Of a stretch of DNA of 64,000 nt, positions 35,813 through 49,190 are shown one piece after another (position 1 is the first letter of the stretch; every line of letters starts with the position of its first letter). This DNA comes from Dendrobium chrysotoxum (Eukaryota; Streptophyta; Magnoliopsida; Asparagales; Orchidaceae), in assembly GCA_019925795.1 (NCBI GenBank), contig CM034304.1, positions 124,001-188,000 on the forward strand, read 5' to 3'. The notes under the pieces are model-generated. The model was given only the letters and a program-made list of their open reading frames with translations. It made no database searches and was not told the origin of the DNA. Position numbers and translations under genes: made by a program.

Positions 35813-35991
35813 CGAACAAAGAATATAGTCATTAGACATCACTTCATAAAAGATCATGTAGCCAAAGGAGATATTGAACTGCACCATATTGCGACTGGAG
35901 ATTAATTGGTTGACATTTTTACAAAACCGTTAGCTTATGACACCTTTAGACCCTGAGAATAAAATTAGGTGTCATAGACATTCGAGCTTAA
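35813..35991 (+). pseudogene. RNase H C-terminal remnant, B copy 1
   Basis: Encodes the pol tail: RHHFIKDHVAKGDIELHH, a TAA in place of the next expected codon, then VDIFTKPLAYDTF and the end VIDIRA-stop at 35989-35991. It follows the integrase start within about 20 bases; compared with A, roughly 2.4 kb of pol is missing. Confidence 0.85.
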
Positions 35992-36459
35992 AATAAAAAA
36001 AATAAAAAATAATAAATAATAATAATAATAATAAACAAAAAAATGTTTTTGTGTGTTTAGATTTTTTTTAATTTAAAAAAAAAATAAAAAAGAGAGACTT
36101 TCCTGATCCTGTCACATTCACCTTGCTGATGCATAAACCTTGAATTTCTCTGCACATCGTACTGTACGATCCAATATCGTACTGCATGATTATCCCAAAA
36201 ATACTCAAATCTCAGCCTTTCACTCCATTCATGGTCCAGATCTATCCTGTCTTGTATATATAGTACTATACGAATCACCACTCGTACTGTACAATACACA
36301 TTATTGTTCATCATACTCTACGAACACCACATCGTACTGTACGATCCACGTGTCAATATGGATTGGGATGAATTTAAACTCGGCCAGTACAAAAATAATT
36401 GCCCTTCGTACTTTACGAACACCTGTTCGTACGGTACGATCCATTTCATCAAAAGTCAT
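35992..36459 (+). promoter_or_regulatory. B spacer with internal palindromes, copy 1, truncated
   Basis: An AAT-rich stretch (36000-36040), then B-type palindromes: ATCGTACTGTACGAT near 36158 and 36330, with partners 20-21 bp away (from about 36155 to 36440). The ORF3 that should follow is lost at the duplication join. Confidence 0.75.
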
Positions 36460-36460
36460 G

Positions 36461-37260
36461 TCGTCCAGGCTGAAACAACTGAATTTGAACTGATCATACA
36501 GGACGATATTCCGATCGTCCTGGACGATCTTGGCCGACCAGTTGAGATTTAGGGCAAATTTTAAGCCCTCCTATAAAAGAACATTTTCTTGAAATAAGAA
36601 AAATCTTTTGCCACTTTCCTTCCAGAGAAACCCTAGAGAGAGAGAGTTTGGGAGAGAGAGAGAGAAGATCTTGTGATGGGGAGTTAGTGAGTGAATCACT
36701 AAGGTTGCTCCAAGCACGGATCAGAGTCGTCTTCTCCGCTCGTCGTCTTTCGTCTAGTTGGTGTTCATCGTGGGAGGATCATTCGCAAGAAGATTCGGGG
36801 TTCTCTGCCCGCTTCAGGTGGAAGCAAAAGGAGTTCGAAGATTCTGTACCTGCTTTAGGAGGAAGCAAAAGGAGGTCGGCTTCTCTGCCCCACCGTCTAG
36901 TGAAAAGGAGGTCTTGTACAGGCTTCTCCGTCTTGCTGTGGGAGGAAAAGGAGAGACACTTTTTATTTAGTGCAATACCCGGAGGGGAGGCTCCGGGGAG
37001 TGGACGTAGGTCGAGTTGACCGAACCACTATAAAATCTGGTTTGCTTTTCAGATTCAGTTATGCACTTTACTTTTTGATAATAACTGTGTGGGTGAATAT
37101 CTGAGATTGATCTTTTCGTTCTTGTTTAATTATTTTTGCTGCTAAGTATCGAAAAGATTTTTCATTGTTGTCGTGAAATTTTTAAATAACCAATTCACCC
37201 CCCCTCTTGGTTAGTATCGGGACTAGTTCACTAGGGCTTAGCATCCCTATCGAACTTTCA
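36461..37260 (+). mobile_element. Partial LTR at the duplication join
   Basis: The right half of the solo LTR subfamily (equal to 23191-23991), with leader hairpin modules (about 36795-37000), the poly-C block and the terminal GAACTTTCA. It lacks the left half, including most palindromes, because the duplication began inside it. Confidence 0.9.
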
Positions 37261-40200
37261 CCTAAACCTTGAAAACCCTAAACCCTAAATCCTAAACCCT
37301 AAACCCTAAGAAAACCCTAAACCCTAAAACCCTAAAACCCTAAACTCTAAACCCTAAATCCCTAACAACTAAACCCTAAACCATAAACCCTAAACGTTAA
37401 ACCCTAAACCCTAAGCCCTAATTCCCCAAAAACACTAATCCCTAAACCTTAAAGCCTAAAAACCCTAAACCCTAAAAACCCTAAATCGTAAACCCTAAAA
37501 CCTAAACCCTAAACTCTAAAAAAACCCTAAAAATGAAAAACCTTAAACCCTAAACCCTAAACCCTAAATGTTAAAACCCTAAAAAAAACCTGAAACCCTA
37601 AACCCTAAACCCTAAAAAACCCTAAACCCTGAAACCCTAAAAAATCCTAAACCCTAAATCGTGAACCCAAAACCCTCAAAACCTAAATAAAAAAAACCCT
37701 AAAATCCTAAACGATAAACCCTAAATACCCTAAAAAATACAAAAAAACCCAAAACCCAAAATCCTAAACCCTAAACCCTAAAAACCCTAAAATACCCTAA
37801 ACCCTAAACCCTAAACCCTAACAACCCTAAACCCTAAACCATAAACATTAAAAACTAAAACACTAAACCCTAAACTAAAAACCACAAACCCTTAACCTTA
37901 AACTATAAACCGTAAAGCCCTAAACCCTAAAACCCAAAAAAAAACTCTAAAAAAATCCTAAACCCTATACCCTAAAAAAACCCAAAACCCTAGAACCCGA
38001 AAACCCTAAAAAACCCTAAACCCTAAACCCTAAAACCCTAAACCCTAAACACTAATCCCTAAACCCTAAAAACCCTTAAAAAAAACCCTAAAACCCTAAA
38101 CCCTAAACCCTAAAAAAATCCTAAACCCTGAAACCCTAAAGAACCCTAAACCCTAAACCGTGAACCCTAAACCCTAAAAACCTAAATTAAAAAAACTCTA
38201 AACCCCAAACCCTAAAATCCCCCAAAAAAAACTTTAAAATTAAAAAAAAAAACCCTAAAATCATAAACCCCAAACCCTTAACCCTAAAACCCTAAAAAAA
38301 CCCGAAACCCTAAGCCTTAAACACTAAACCATAAACTATAAACCCTAAAAACCCTAAACCCCAAACCCTAAACCGCAAACCATAAACCCTAAAACCTAAA
38401 CCCTAAACCCTAAACCGTAAAACCCTATGCCTTAAAACCCTAAAAAAACCCTAAACCCTACACCTTGAAAACACTAAAACCTAAATCCTAAACCTAAACC
38501 CTAAGAAAACCCTAAACCCTAAAACCCTAAAACCAGAAACCCTAAACCCTAAAACCTTAACACCTAAACCCTAAACCATAAACCCTAAACCCTAAGCCCT
38601 AATTCCCTAAAAACCCTAATCCCTAAACCCTAAATGCTAAAAACCCTAAACCCTAAAACCCTAAATCGTAAACCCTAAACCCTAAACCCTAAACCCTAAA
38701 AAAACCCTAAACCCTAAAAAGCTTAAACCCTAAACCCTAAACCCTAAACATTAAAGCCCTAAACCCTAAAACCATAAAAAAACCTGAAACCCTAAACCCT
38801 AAACCCTAAAAAAATCCTAAACCCTGAAACCCTAAAAAACCATAGACCCTAAATCGTGAATCCTAAACCCTAAAAACCTAAATAAAAAAAACCCTAAAAC
38901 CCTAAACCATAAACTCAAAAAACCATAAAAAATACTAAAAAACCCAAAAACCTAAACCCTAAAAACCCTAAAATACCCTAAACCCTAAAAACCCTAAAAA
39001 ACCCTAAACCTTAAACCCTAAACTTTAAACCCTAAACCTTGAAACCCCTAAACACTAAATCCTAAACCCTAAACCCTAAGAAAACCATAAAGCCTAAAAC
39101 CCTAAAACCCTAAACCCTAAACCCTAAAACCCTAACAACTAAACCCTAAACCATAAACCATAAACCTTAAACCCTAAACCCTAAGCCCTAATTCCCTAAA
39201 AACCCTAATCCCTAAACCCTAAACCCTAAAAATCTTAAACCATAAAAACCCTAAATCGTAAACCCTAAACCCTATAAAAACCTAAACCCTAAAAACCTTA
39301 AACCCTAAATCCTAAACCCTAAATGTTAAAACCCTAAACCCTAAAACCCTAAAAAAAACCTGAAACCCTAAACCCTAAACCCTAAAAAAACCCTAAACCC
39401 TAAAACCCTAAAAAACCCTAGACCCTAAATCGTGAACCCTAAACCCTAAAAACCTAAATAAAAAAAACCCTAAAACCCTAAACCATAAACCTAAAAAACC
39501 CTAAAAAATACTAAAAAACCCAAAACCCTAAAAAACCCTAAAATACCCTAAACCCTAAACCCTAAACACTAAACCCTAAAAACCATAAACTCTAAAAACT
39601 AAAACACTAAACCCTAAACCCAAACCATAAAAAAAAACCCTAAACCCTCAACCCTAAAATGTAAACCCTAAACCCTAATTCGTAAAGCGTAAAGCCCTAA
39701 ACCCTAAAACCCAAAAAAACCCTAAACCCTAAATCCTAAAACCCTAAACCCTAAACACTAATCCCTATATCCTAAAAACCCTAAAACCCTAAACCCTAAA
39801 ATCGTAAAACCCTAAAAACCCTAAAAAAAAAACAAAACCCTAAAAATCCTAAAAAAATGAACCCTAAAATCCTAAACCCTGAACCCTATAAACCCTGAAA
39901 AACCTAAAAAACCCTAAACCCTAAAACCCCAAAGCAAAGTACCCCAAAACCCAAAACCCTAAACCATAAACCCTAAAAACTCTAAAAAACTTTAAACCTT
40001 AAACCCTAAACCCTAAACCATAAAAAACCCTAAACCCTAAAAACCCTATACCCTATACCCTAAAAAAATCTTAAACCCTAAAAACCATAAATCCTAAATC
40101 CTTATCCCTAAATCGTAAAACCTGAAACCCTAAAACCCTAAAAAATAACCCTAAACCCTATATCCTAAAAAAACCCAAAACCCTAAAACCATAAAACCCT

Positions 40201-43200
40201 AAAAAACCCTAAACACTAAATCCTAAAACCCTAAACCCCAAACCCAAAACCCCACCTTAAAAACCCTAAAAAAAACCCTAAAACTCCAAACCATAAACCC
40301 TAAACCTTAAACCCTAAAAACCCTAAAATACCCTAAACCCTAAACCTTAAACCCTAAAAACCCTTAAAAAAACCCTAAAACCTTAAACCTTTAAACTGTT
40401 AAACCCTAAAAACCCTAAAAAACCATAACCCTAAGCCCTAAAGCCTAAAAACCCTAAAAAAAACCCTAAAACCCTAATCCCTCTAAAAACCCTAAAAAAT
40501 CTTAAAAATGCTAAATCCTAAACCCTAAAAACCCCAAAAAACAAACCTTAAAATCTTAAACCCTAAACCTTAAACGCTTAACCCTAAAACTCTAAAAAAC
40601 TTTAAACCATAAACCCTAAATGTTAAACCTTAAACCGTAAACCGTAAAGAAAGCCCTAAACATTAAAAACCTTAAACACTAAACCCTAAACCCTAACCGT
40701 AAAAAACCCTAAAAAACCTAAATCCTAGACCCTAAAAATCCTAAAATAAAAAAAACCCTAAAACCCTGAACCCTAAACCCTAAACCCTAAAACCCTAAAA
40801 AAACCTAAATCCTAAGCCCTAAACACTAAACCCTAAACTCTCACCCTAAAAACCCTAAACCCTAAACCCTAAACCATAAACCCTATAACCTAAACCATAA
40901 ACCTTAAAACCTAATACCCTAAACCCTAAAATCCTAAAAAAATCCCTAAACCCTAAACCTTGAAAACCCTAAACCGTAAACCCTAAAACCTAAAAAACCC
41001 TAAACCCTAAAACCCTAAAAAACCCTAAACACTAAAATCCTTAAAAAAAACCCTTAAAACTCTAATTCATAAACCCTAAATCCTGTAAACCCTTAAAAAC
41101 CCTAAACCCTAAACCCTAAAAACCCTAAAATAAAAAAAACCCTAAAACCCTAAACCCTAAAACCATAAAAAAACCCTAAATCCTAAACCTAAACCCTAAA
41201 CCCTAAGCACTAAACCCTAAACCCTAAACTCTAAACCCTAAAAACCCAAAACCCAAAACCCTAAACCCTAAACCCCAAAACCTAAACCTTAAATCCATAA
41301 AAACCCTAAAACCTAAACCCTAAACCCTAAGCACTAAAAATCCTAAAAAAATTGTAAAAAACCTAAAAAACTAAACCCTAAAACCTAAACCCTAAAAACC
41401 TTAAAAAACCCTAAAAAACCAAAACCCTAAATTCAAAAAACCTAAAAAAAACCCTATAACTCTAAACCCTCAACCCTAAAACCCTAATCACTAAACCGTA
41501 AACACTTAGCCCTAAACGCTAAACCCTAAACCATAAACTCTAAAAAAACCCCAAACCCTAAACCCTAAAAACCCTAAAACCTAAACCCTAAAACCCTAAA
41601 CCCTAAACCCTACAAAAACCTTAAACCCTAAACCCTAAACCCAAAATCCTAAACCCTGTAAACCTTTAAAAACCATAAACCCTAAACCCTAAAAACCCTA
41701 ACATAAAAAAAAATCTAAAACCCTAAACCCTAAAACCTTAAAAAAACCCTAAACCCTAAACCTAAACATAAACCCTAAGCCCTAAACCCTAAACCCTAAA
41801 CTCTAAACCTTAAAAACCCAAAACCCTAAACCCTAAACCCTAAACCCAAAAACCTAAACCCTAAATCCCTAAAAACCCTAAACGCCAAAAATCCTACAAA
41901 AATCATAAAAACTTTAAAAAACTAAACCCTAAACACTAAATCTTAAAAACCTTCAAAAATACTAAAAAAACCCAAAACCCCAAACCCAAAAAAAACTAAA
42001 AAAAAAACCCTACAACCCTAAACCCTAAAACCCTAACCACTAAACCCTAAACCCTAAAAAAACCCTAAACCCTAAAAACCCTAAACCCTAAACCCTAAAC
42101 CCTAAGAAAACATTAAACCCTAAACCCTAAACTCTAAACCCTAAAAAAACTCTAAACCCAAAAAACCATAAATCCTAAACCCTAAACCCTAAAACGTAAA
42201 CCCTAATAACTAAACCCTAAAACATAAACCCTAAATCTCTAAAAACCCTAAAACCTAAACCTTAAACCCTAAAAATCCTAAAAAACCATAAAAACCCTAA
42301 AAAACTAAACCTTAAACCCTAAACCCAAAAAACCCTAGAAAACCAAAAACCCTAAACCCAAAAAAGCTAAAAAATAAACTCTACAACCCTAATCCCTAAA
42401 CCCTAAAACCCTAACCACTAAACCCTAAACCCTAATCCCTAAACCTAAACCTTAAACCCTAAACCCTAAACCCTAAATCCTAAAAACCCTAACACCTAAA
42501 CCCTAAACCCTAAAAACCCTAAACCCTAAACCCCAAACCCTAAAGGCTAAACCTTAAAAAAAAACCCTAAACCCTAAAAAAGCATAAACCCTAAACCCTA
42601 AATCCTAAACCTTAAAACCCTAAACCCTAAAATCCCAAAAAAAACCCTGAACCCTAAAACCCAAAAAAAACCCTAAACCAAAAACCCTTAACCCTAAACC
42701 CTAAACCCTAAGAACCTAAATTAAAAAAAAAAGACTAAAACCTGAAACCATAAACCCTAATAATTCTTAACAACTCAAAAAACCCAAAATCCTAAACCCT
42801 AAAAACTCAAAAAAATACTAAACACTAAACCCTAAGCCCTAAACCATAAAAATCCTAAACCCTAAATCCTAAGCCCTAAAACCCTAAACCCTAAACCCTA
42901 ATCCCTAAAAAAATGTCAAACCCTAAACCCTAAACCCTAAAAAAGCCCTAAACCCTAAAAATCATAAACCATAAACCATAAACCCTGATCCCTACATTGT
43001 AAAAACCTTAAACCTTAAAACCCTAAAAAAACCCTAAAAAATTCCCCTAAACCCTATATCCTAAAAAAACTCAAAACCCTAAAACCCAAAAATCCTAAAA
43101 AACACAAAACGCTAAATTCTAAAACTCTAAAACCCAAACCCAAAAAATCATTAAAAGAACCCTCAAACCCTAAACCCTAAACCCTAAACCTTAAACACTA

Positions 43201-43926
43201 AAAACCCAAAAAAAACCTAAAATACCCTAAACCCGAAACCTTAAACCCTAAAAACCCTTAAAAAAACCCTAAATCCCTAAACCTTTAAACTGTTAAACCC
43301 TAAAAACCATAAAAGTCCCTAAACCCTAAACCCTAAAGACTAAAAACCCTAAAAAAAATAAACCCTAAAATCCAAAACCTTGAACGCTAAAAACCCTAAA
43401 AAATACTAAAAATACTAAATCCTAAACCCTAAAAACCATAAAAAAAAACCTTAAAACCCTAAACTTTAAACCTTAAACCAAAAACCCTAAAAACTCTAAA
43501 AAACGTTAAACCTTAAACCCTAAACCCTAAACCCTAAACCCTAAACCCGAAATCGTAAAAAAAAACCCTAATCCTTAAAAACCTTAAACCCTAAACCCTA
43601 AACCCTAAACCGTAAAACCCTAATCCCTAAAAAGCCTAAAAAACCCTAAACCCTAAAAACCATAAAATTAAAAAAAACCCTAAAACCCTAAAAAAACCCT
43701 AAACCCTAAGCCCTAAATACGGAACCCAAAACTCTAAACCCTAAAAAACCCTAAACCCTAAGCCGTAAACACTAAAACCTAAACTCTAAACCCTAAAAAT
43801 CCTAAACCCTAAACCATAAACACTAAAACATAAACCCTAAATAAATAAAATAATAATAAACCTAAATAAACATAAACCCTAAAAAAATAAACACAAAGTT
43901 GTAAAACCTAAACCCATTAAAAAAAC
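37261..43926 (+). repeat. CCCTAAA array, block 4 (copy of block 3)
   Basis: Matches 23992-30723 from end to end but is about 65 bp shorter because of several small deletions of repeat units. No gene is seen. Confidence 0.94.
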
Positions 43927-44118
43927 CCCTTGGCTGTTCTCGGAGCGTCCCCATGCAACTTTAAGGCAATTTTGTTCTTGATCGTTCGTTCGCGCTTGTT
44001 CTGGTGTGATTTTGTTGATCTTTGGTCTTTGGGAGATTCTTTCTTCCTTGTTATTATTTTTTTTCTTTTATCTAGACTGGTTTTTAGTGGGTTGCTGGAT
44101 TAAACCCATATAGGGTTC
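43927..44118 (+). mobile_element. LINE 5' leader, copy 2
   Basis: Duplicate of 30724-30914 with a few substitutions (for example TTTGGTCTTTGGG where copy 1 has TTTGGTTTTTGGG). Confidence 0.6.
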
Positions 44119-44795
44119 ATGGAAATTGACTGTAATCAAGATCCTTCTCAGATCTTTGATAACTTGGATAATGCAGTGGTAGAGTAAATAAAAATAACAC
44201 AAAATCAAACTTCTGATATAGCATCGGGTAATGCTATTAAGAACTCTGTGAGTATGCAATCTAAACCTAATGGTCAAATTAGAATCTCTCATCCTAAATC
44301 TTTTAAAGAAGCTTTATCTGGTTCATTTAGTAAGGATAGTTTGACTTTGAACATTTGTTCCTCATCATTTAATGGTTTACCTGCGATTCTTATTTCTGAT
44401 GAGGATATTTCTAAATTAGTGGAACCCTTCAAATTTGCTCTTGTTAGGAAATTTTCTTTTAAAAGACCTTTTATGGAAGAAATTCATAGCTTTTTTCATA
44501 GTCTAAAACGATCCGGTGCTTTTACGATTAGTTTACTAGATCAGGGACATGTTTTAATTAATTTGACGAATGATGCTGATTATACTAGAATTTTTTGAGA
44601 AGATCTTACTATGTTAGAAACTGTCATATGTGGTTACTTAAGTGTTCGCCGAATTTTGATATTAACGCTAAATCTCCTATTTATCCGGTTTGGATTTCTC
44701 TTCCAAACCTTCGCATGCATTTTTATAATCATGTGGTTCTCCAAGCTATTGGGTCTATCTTTGGTAGACCTTTACAGGTCGATCAGGCAACGACT
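44119..44795 (+). pseudogene. LINE ORF1 N-terminal part, copy 2, cut by element B
   Basis: Same as 30915-31592 but with two later lesions: GAA has become TAA near 44185, and one base is lost near 44593 (GAATTTTTTGAG against GAATCTTTTTGAG), which shifts the DUF4283-like frame. Its second half lies at 62946-63537 on the far side of B. Confidence 0.82.
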
Positions 44796-46628
44796 TATTG
44801 AAATCCAAGATCCCGAGCACTTAATTTTGATGGTGACTACTAATACTTACTAAATTTATATGGACTTCCTTTAAGAGTACAAATATTTATCTTTGTCTAT
44901 GAGAACTAATATTTTAGGTCAGATACACACTGCTCAAGGTTGCTGGAGACTCAAATTGGGTAGAATAGGATATTGAAAAACTTATAATTTTTATTTTCTT
45001 GAGTCTGCCACAAAAGCATGTATGTAAAAGGAGCAACCACGCACACATACAGAGGGAGATTTATTTTCATGTTAAAATTTTTTTTACTACCTTATCATAC
45101 TGTGCGATTTTAAGTCGTATAATACTATGGATCATTAATACTCAGGCTAATGGTTATTTCCAGATGATTAGGTTTTTAACCTAATCATACTGTATGACGG
45201 TAATCGTACTATACGATGAGGTTCAATTGTAAAACCCTAACCGCCAGAATAAGTTTGGTAAGTTTATAATTTTAATTTTCTAAACTATTCATACTGTACG
45301 ATCTAGATCGTACTGTATGATTATTTGAATACTTACCAAAATTATCTCCTGTAATCATAAAATAAAACTTTGGTTTCTTAATTAAATTAGATCATACTAT
45401 ATGATATTATTTCATACTGCACAATAGTTAGAGATGATTTCATTCACCCTTTTATATCATACCATACGATAGTTAGAGACAAAACCAAGGTTTTTTGTTC
45501 TATTCATCCTGGATGATATTTATATCATACTAGACGATAGACTAAAAATGAACTAGTCATACTGTATAAATAGTGCAGTGCTAGATGATAGTCAGAGATG
45601 AATTTGCTCATCCTAGAGATCGTCCCACAGATCGTCCTGTACAAACAGTTGAAAATAACATGATCGTCCTGTACAGTATATATATCGTGCAGTATGATAT
45701 TTGTAGAATTCGAGAATTATTCGTCTGTGCATGTACTGGATGAAGCTGTATTTGAACAGATCATACTGTACGATTTTATATCATACTATATGAACAAAGA
45801 TAAAAAAGTTGAAATTTTTAGGGTTTTCAGAAGCCTGATTTAAAAAGAACTTTAATGTTTTCAATAGAGGGTTGTTGGTCTGTCTTCTTGCTGTGAGAGA
45901 CATTGAGATAGGAAGGGACTCTTGAGAGAGAAGTTTTCTTTGGAGAGATCTAGGGCTTGTGAAAGGAAGGTGAAGGTGAGCTTGAGCGTGAGGGAGAAGG
46001 AGTGCGAGGGGATCACACGGTGGCTCAAAGCTAGCTGCATGCTTTGCTCCTCATATGGCTTTGGGGAGTCTTGGGAAAGTTCTCTAGGGAAGAGAGGCTT
46101 CAAGATCAACATCATCAAGATACTCTGCCGTCTCCACGAGGGAGAAAAAGGAGAAGGTCCGCTGCCATCACCAGGAGGGTGACATAACGTTTGGTATTCC
46201 GCCGCACCGCGAAAGGTGAAAGTGAGTCTTGTAAAGGCTTCTCCGCCTTGCTGTGGGAGCAAAAGGAGAGTCAACTTTTAGAAGTACAAATCCTAGAGTG
46301 GTGGACTCCGAGGAGTGGACGTAGGTCAAGTGACCGAACCACTATAAAAATCTCTGGTGTATTTTTTCCATTTTTTTATCGCTCTTTACTTTTCACCCAT
46401 TTTATTTTCTATTTTTAATTATTTTATGAAAAGTTTGATCTTGATCTTATTTTATGAAATTTGCAATTGTATCACCAATATCATTATTGTGAACGAACTA
46501 CTAGCTTCCGCACTCTACTTATTAAATTGCTATTTAAAAAAAATACCAAAAACATTAGAACTCCTATTTTGGTTTAAACTTTTAAAATACGAATTCACCC
46601 CCCCCTCTTGGCGCATCTCGAACTTTCA
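44796..46628 (+). mobile_element. 5' LTR of element B, copy 2
   Basis: 1833 bp, nearly identical to 31593-33429. B-type palindromes lie from about 45090 to 45800, leader hairpins from about 46125 to 46265 (TCTCC/GGAGA, TCACC/GGTGA, CACC/GGTG, TTGCT/AGCAA), and the C run is 8 long instead of 12. Confidence 0.88.
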
Positions 46629-46630
46629 AG

Positions 46631-46642
46631 TGGTATCAGAGC
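46631..46642 (+). other. Primer-binding site, B copy 2
   Basis: TGGTATCAGAGC, 2 bases after the LTR end. Confidence 0.93.
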
Positions 46643-46687
46643 GGGGTTTTAAAATAGTGTTTTAGAAAACCTAGAAACGTAAGTTCC

Positions 46688-48505
46688 ATGGCTCAATTTG
46701 GAAACTGTAACACTGCGGAGGGTTATTCTATAACCTGTCCACCTTTATTTGACAATATACCATTTGATTTCTGGAAAATATGCATGTCTACATTTTTACA
46801 GTCTCTAGACTATCGCATGTGGATATTGGTTCAAGAAGGTTATTCTGCACCATTTCGTATGTTGAATGGAGTTAAAACTGAATTAGCTTTTAATGAATGG
46901 AGCAATGAGGATAGAGAATTTGCACAGTTAAACACTAAATGCTTAAATTGTTTCTTTTGTGTATTAAAATCAGAATATTATATGAGAGTGTCTACCTGTA
47001 TTACTAGTAAGCAAATTTGGGACAAATTGTGTATCACATACGAAGGAACTAGTGAGGTCAAATAATCTAGGCTGAACATACTACTACAAGATTATGAACT
47101 ATTTCGCATGAAACCTAGTGAAACCATCTCTAAAATGTACACTAGATTCACTCAGATAGTGACATCTTTGCATGCTTTAGGGAGAGAGTTGTCTAACTCG
47201 GAGAAAGTGAACAAAATATTGTGATGTTTGCCTAGTTCGTATGATGCAAAAATTACTGTAATAACTGAGTCGAAAGACCTAATTTTTTATTTAATTGATA
47301 ACTTTCTTGGGTCACTCATTGCCTACGAGCAAGGAGTGAATCAACAACAAAGTGATGCAGGTGAAAAGAAGAAGGAGCGAACGCTGGCCTTAAAACTGAG
47401 CAATTCTGAAAGTGACAGCTCTGCAACGGAGGAAGATGACGACATAGCCTTGATGACTCATCAGTTTAAGAATTTTTTGAAACGAAAGCAACATCGTCAT
47501 CAAAGTAATTGGAGCAAAGAGAAAAGCTCAAAGAATACAAAAGTTGCATCTAACATAATTTACTTTGCGTGCAGAAAACCTGGTTATCTCAGAGCTGATT
47601 GCCCCAACGTTAAGACTCAACAAACCAAAGAAAAGGGCGAGGAAAGGTGAAAGTTCAGGAAGGGCAAGTCTAAGACACAAAAAACATTTTGGGCTGACTC
47701 TGCCTTAGAATCATCAGAAGAAGAAGCAGAGGAGGAGGTAACAAATTTATGTCTGATGGCTAATAATAATCTTGATCAAACAGATCAAGATGAGGTATGT
47801 CAACTTTCTTATGATGAGCTATTGATTATTTCTGAAAAAATTTATGACTCGTTTAAAAAGTTAAAGAAAAAGCATGTTAGTCTTAACACTGACTTTAGTA
47901 CTTTATAAAAGAAGCATGCTAGTGTAGTTAAAGATTTTTCTGACTTGGATAGAGATCACATGTCCCTACTTGATGAATATGATGCATTAAACAAGAAGCA
48001 TATTGAGTTAACCACTGCACACGATACCTTGAAATCATCACATATTGAACTAGATAATGCATTTAAGGAACTAGAAGAACTTATAGATGAATTAGATAAA
48101 AGTGAGCATACATTGAGATTTGAATTTGCAAGCCTTAAGAAAGAGAATAAATTTTTAAATGAAAAACTTCATGGATTTGAAAATAATAAAACACCTCCCA
48201 TATTTGCTGACTTTTTTCAGCCTCCACCATGTGAACCATCTCAATCAAAACTAGTACAACATGCATCGTCCAAATTCAGAAATAGGCACTACCACCCCCA
48301 TGGATTAGTGAACCTATTTCCTGGTGTTAGGTGTTATTCTTGTGGCTTGCTAGGTCACATAGCCCACACGTACATAATTCACCATATGACACATCTAGTG
48401 TGGAGACCTAAGCTGTATTCATCACAGCATAACATGCATACATTTCATCCATACAAGCATAAGGTGGAACCCAAACTCACTTGGGTTCATAAAACTAACC
48501 TCTGA
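46688..48505 (+). pseudogene. gag: gag of element B, copy 2, with four in-frame stops
   Basis: Same frame and same four stops as copy 1 (47063, 47222, 47648 and near 47906). It keeps the last Cys of the first knuckle (ACRKPGYLRADC) that copy 1 has lost. The coiled coil spans about 47760-48190. It ends at TGA 48503-48505. Confidence 0.9.
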
Positions 48506-48517
48506 TTGAAATTGTAG

Positions 48518-48979
48518 GGATGCTCTCACAAAAGACCTAGTGAGAGCATGTGGTACCTGGATAGTGGCTGCTCGAGACACATGATGGGAGACTTGAAGCT
48601 GTTCTTGACACTAGAGGCTAGGTCAGGAGGCAAGGTAACTTTGGGAGACAACACCACCAGAAAAGTGGTGGGCTCAGGTATCATTGGAAACTTTAAGAAT
48701 TTGGTAATTGAAAATGTACTTTTAGTTGATGGTTTAAAACATAACCTTTTAAGTATTAGTCAACTATATGACAAGGGCTTTGACATTAAGTTTCTTTCTA
48801 ATAAATGTGCGATTAGCTTAAATGGTATACTTCTGTTAGAAGGAAAATGCATAAACAATATCTATATGTTAGACTTAAACTGCATTGAAAATTCAAACTC
48901 TTTATGTCTCAAAATAATAGCTGATGACTCTTGCCTATGGCATAGGAGACTATGTCATGCTAGTATGAAAACTCTTTAG
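48518..48979 (+). pseudogene. pol: pol remnant (protease and start of integrase), B copy 2
   Basis: Open from the codon after TAG to TAG at 48977-48979, 153 codons, with an internal ATG at 48548 just before WYLDSGCSRHM. It keeps the protease active site and the HHCC start (LWHRRLCHASMKTL) and nothing of the integrase core. Because B had no pol activity of its own, mobilisation would have needed proteins of a relative. Confidence 0.87.
48520..48549 (+). other. Stem-loop at the gag-pol junction, B copy 2
   Basis: A 10-bp perfect stem (ATGCTCTCAC/GTGAGAGCAT) with a 10-base loop, just after TGA 48503-48505 and TAG 48515-48517. Confidence 0.75.
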
Positions 48980-49011
48980 AACATCACTCAAAAAATCTAA
49001 TTTAGCACTCA

Positions 49012-49190
49012 CGAACAAAGAATATAGTCATTAGACATCACTTCATAAAAGATCATGTAGCCAAAGGAGATATTGAACTGCACCATATTGCGACTGGAGA
49101 TTAATTGGCTGACATTTTTACAAAACCGTTAGCTTATGACACCTTTAGACCCTGAGAATAAAATTAGGTGTCATAGACATTCGAGCTTAA
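49012..49190 (+). pseudogene. RNase H C-terminal remnant, B copy 2
   Basis: Same remnant as 35813-35991, with the same TAA. The fusion of integrase start to RNase H end is identical in both copies. Confidence 0.85.

Larger units (their letters stand above)
23191..36459 (+). repeat. Tandem segmental duplication, copy 1 (13.27 kb)
   Basis: Contains part of the solo LTR, array block 3, the LINE 5' part and element B to the middle of its pol-ORF3 spacer. It matches 36461-49656 in order and almost base for base; the offset is 13,269-13,270 in the LTR and falls to about 13,200 in the LINE/B part because of small array deletions. The join at 36459/36460 links the B spacer (..AAAAGTCAT) to the middle of an LTR (TCGTCCAGGCTG..). 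Confidence 0.93.
31593..36459 (+). mobile_element. Element B, copy 1: copia element with internal deletion, right end lost
   Basis: Contains 5' LTR, PBS, gag, protease and start of integrase, then a jump straight to the end of RNase H, and part of the spacer. It is cut at 36459 by the segmental duplication, so ORF3 and the 3' LTR are absent. The sequence matches B copy 2 with few changes by eye. Confidence 0.9.
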
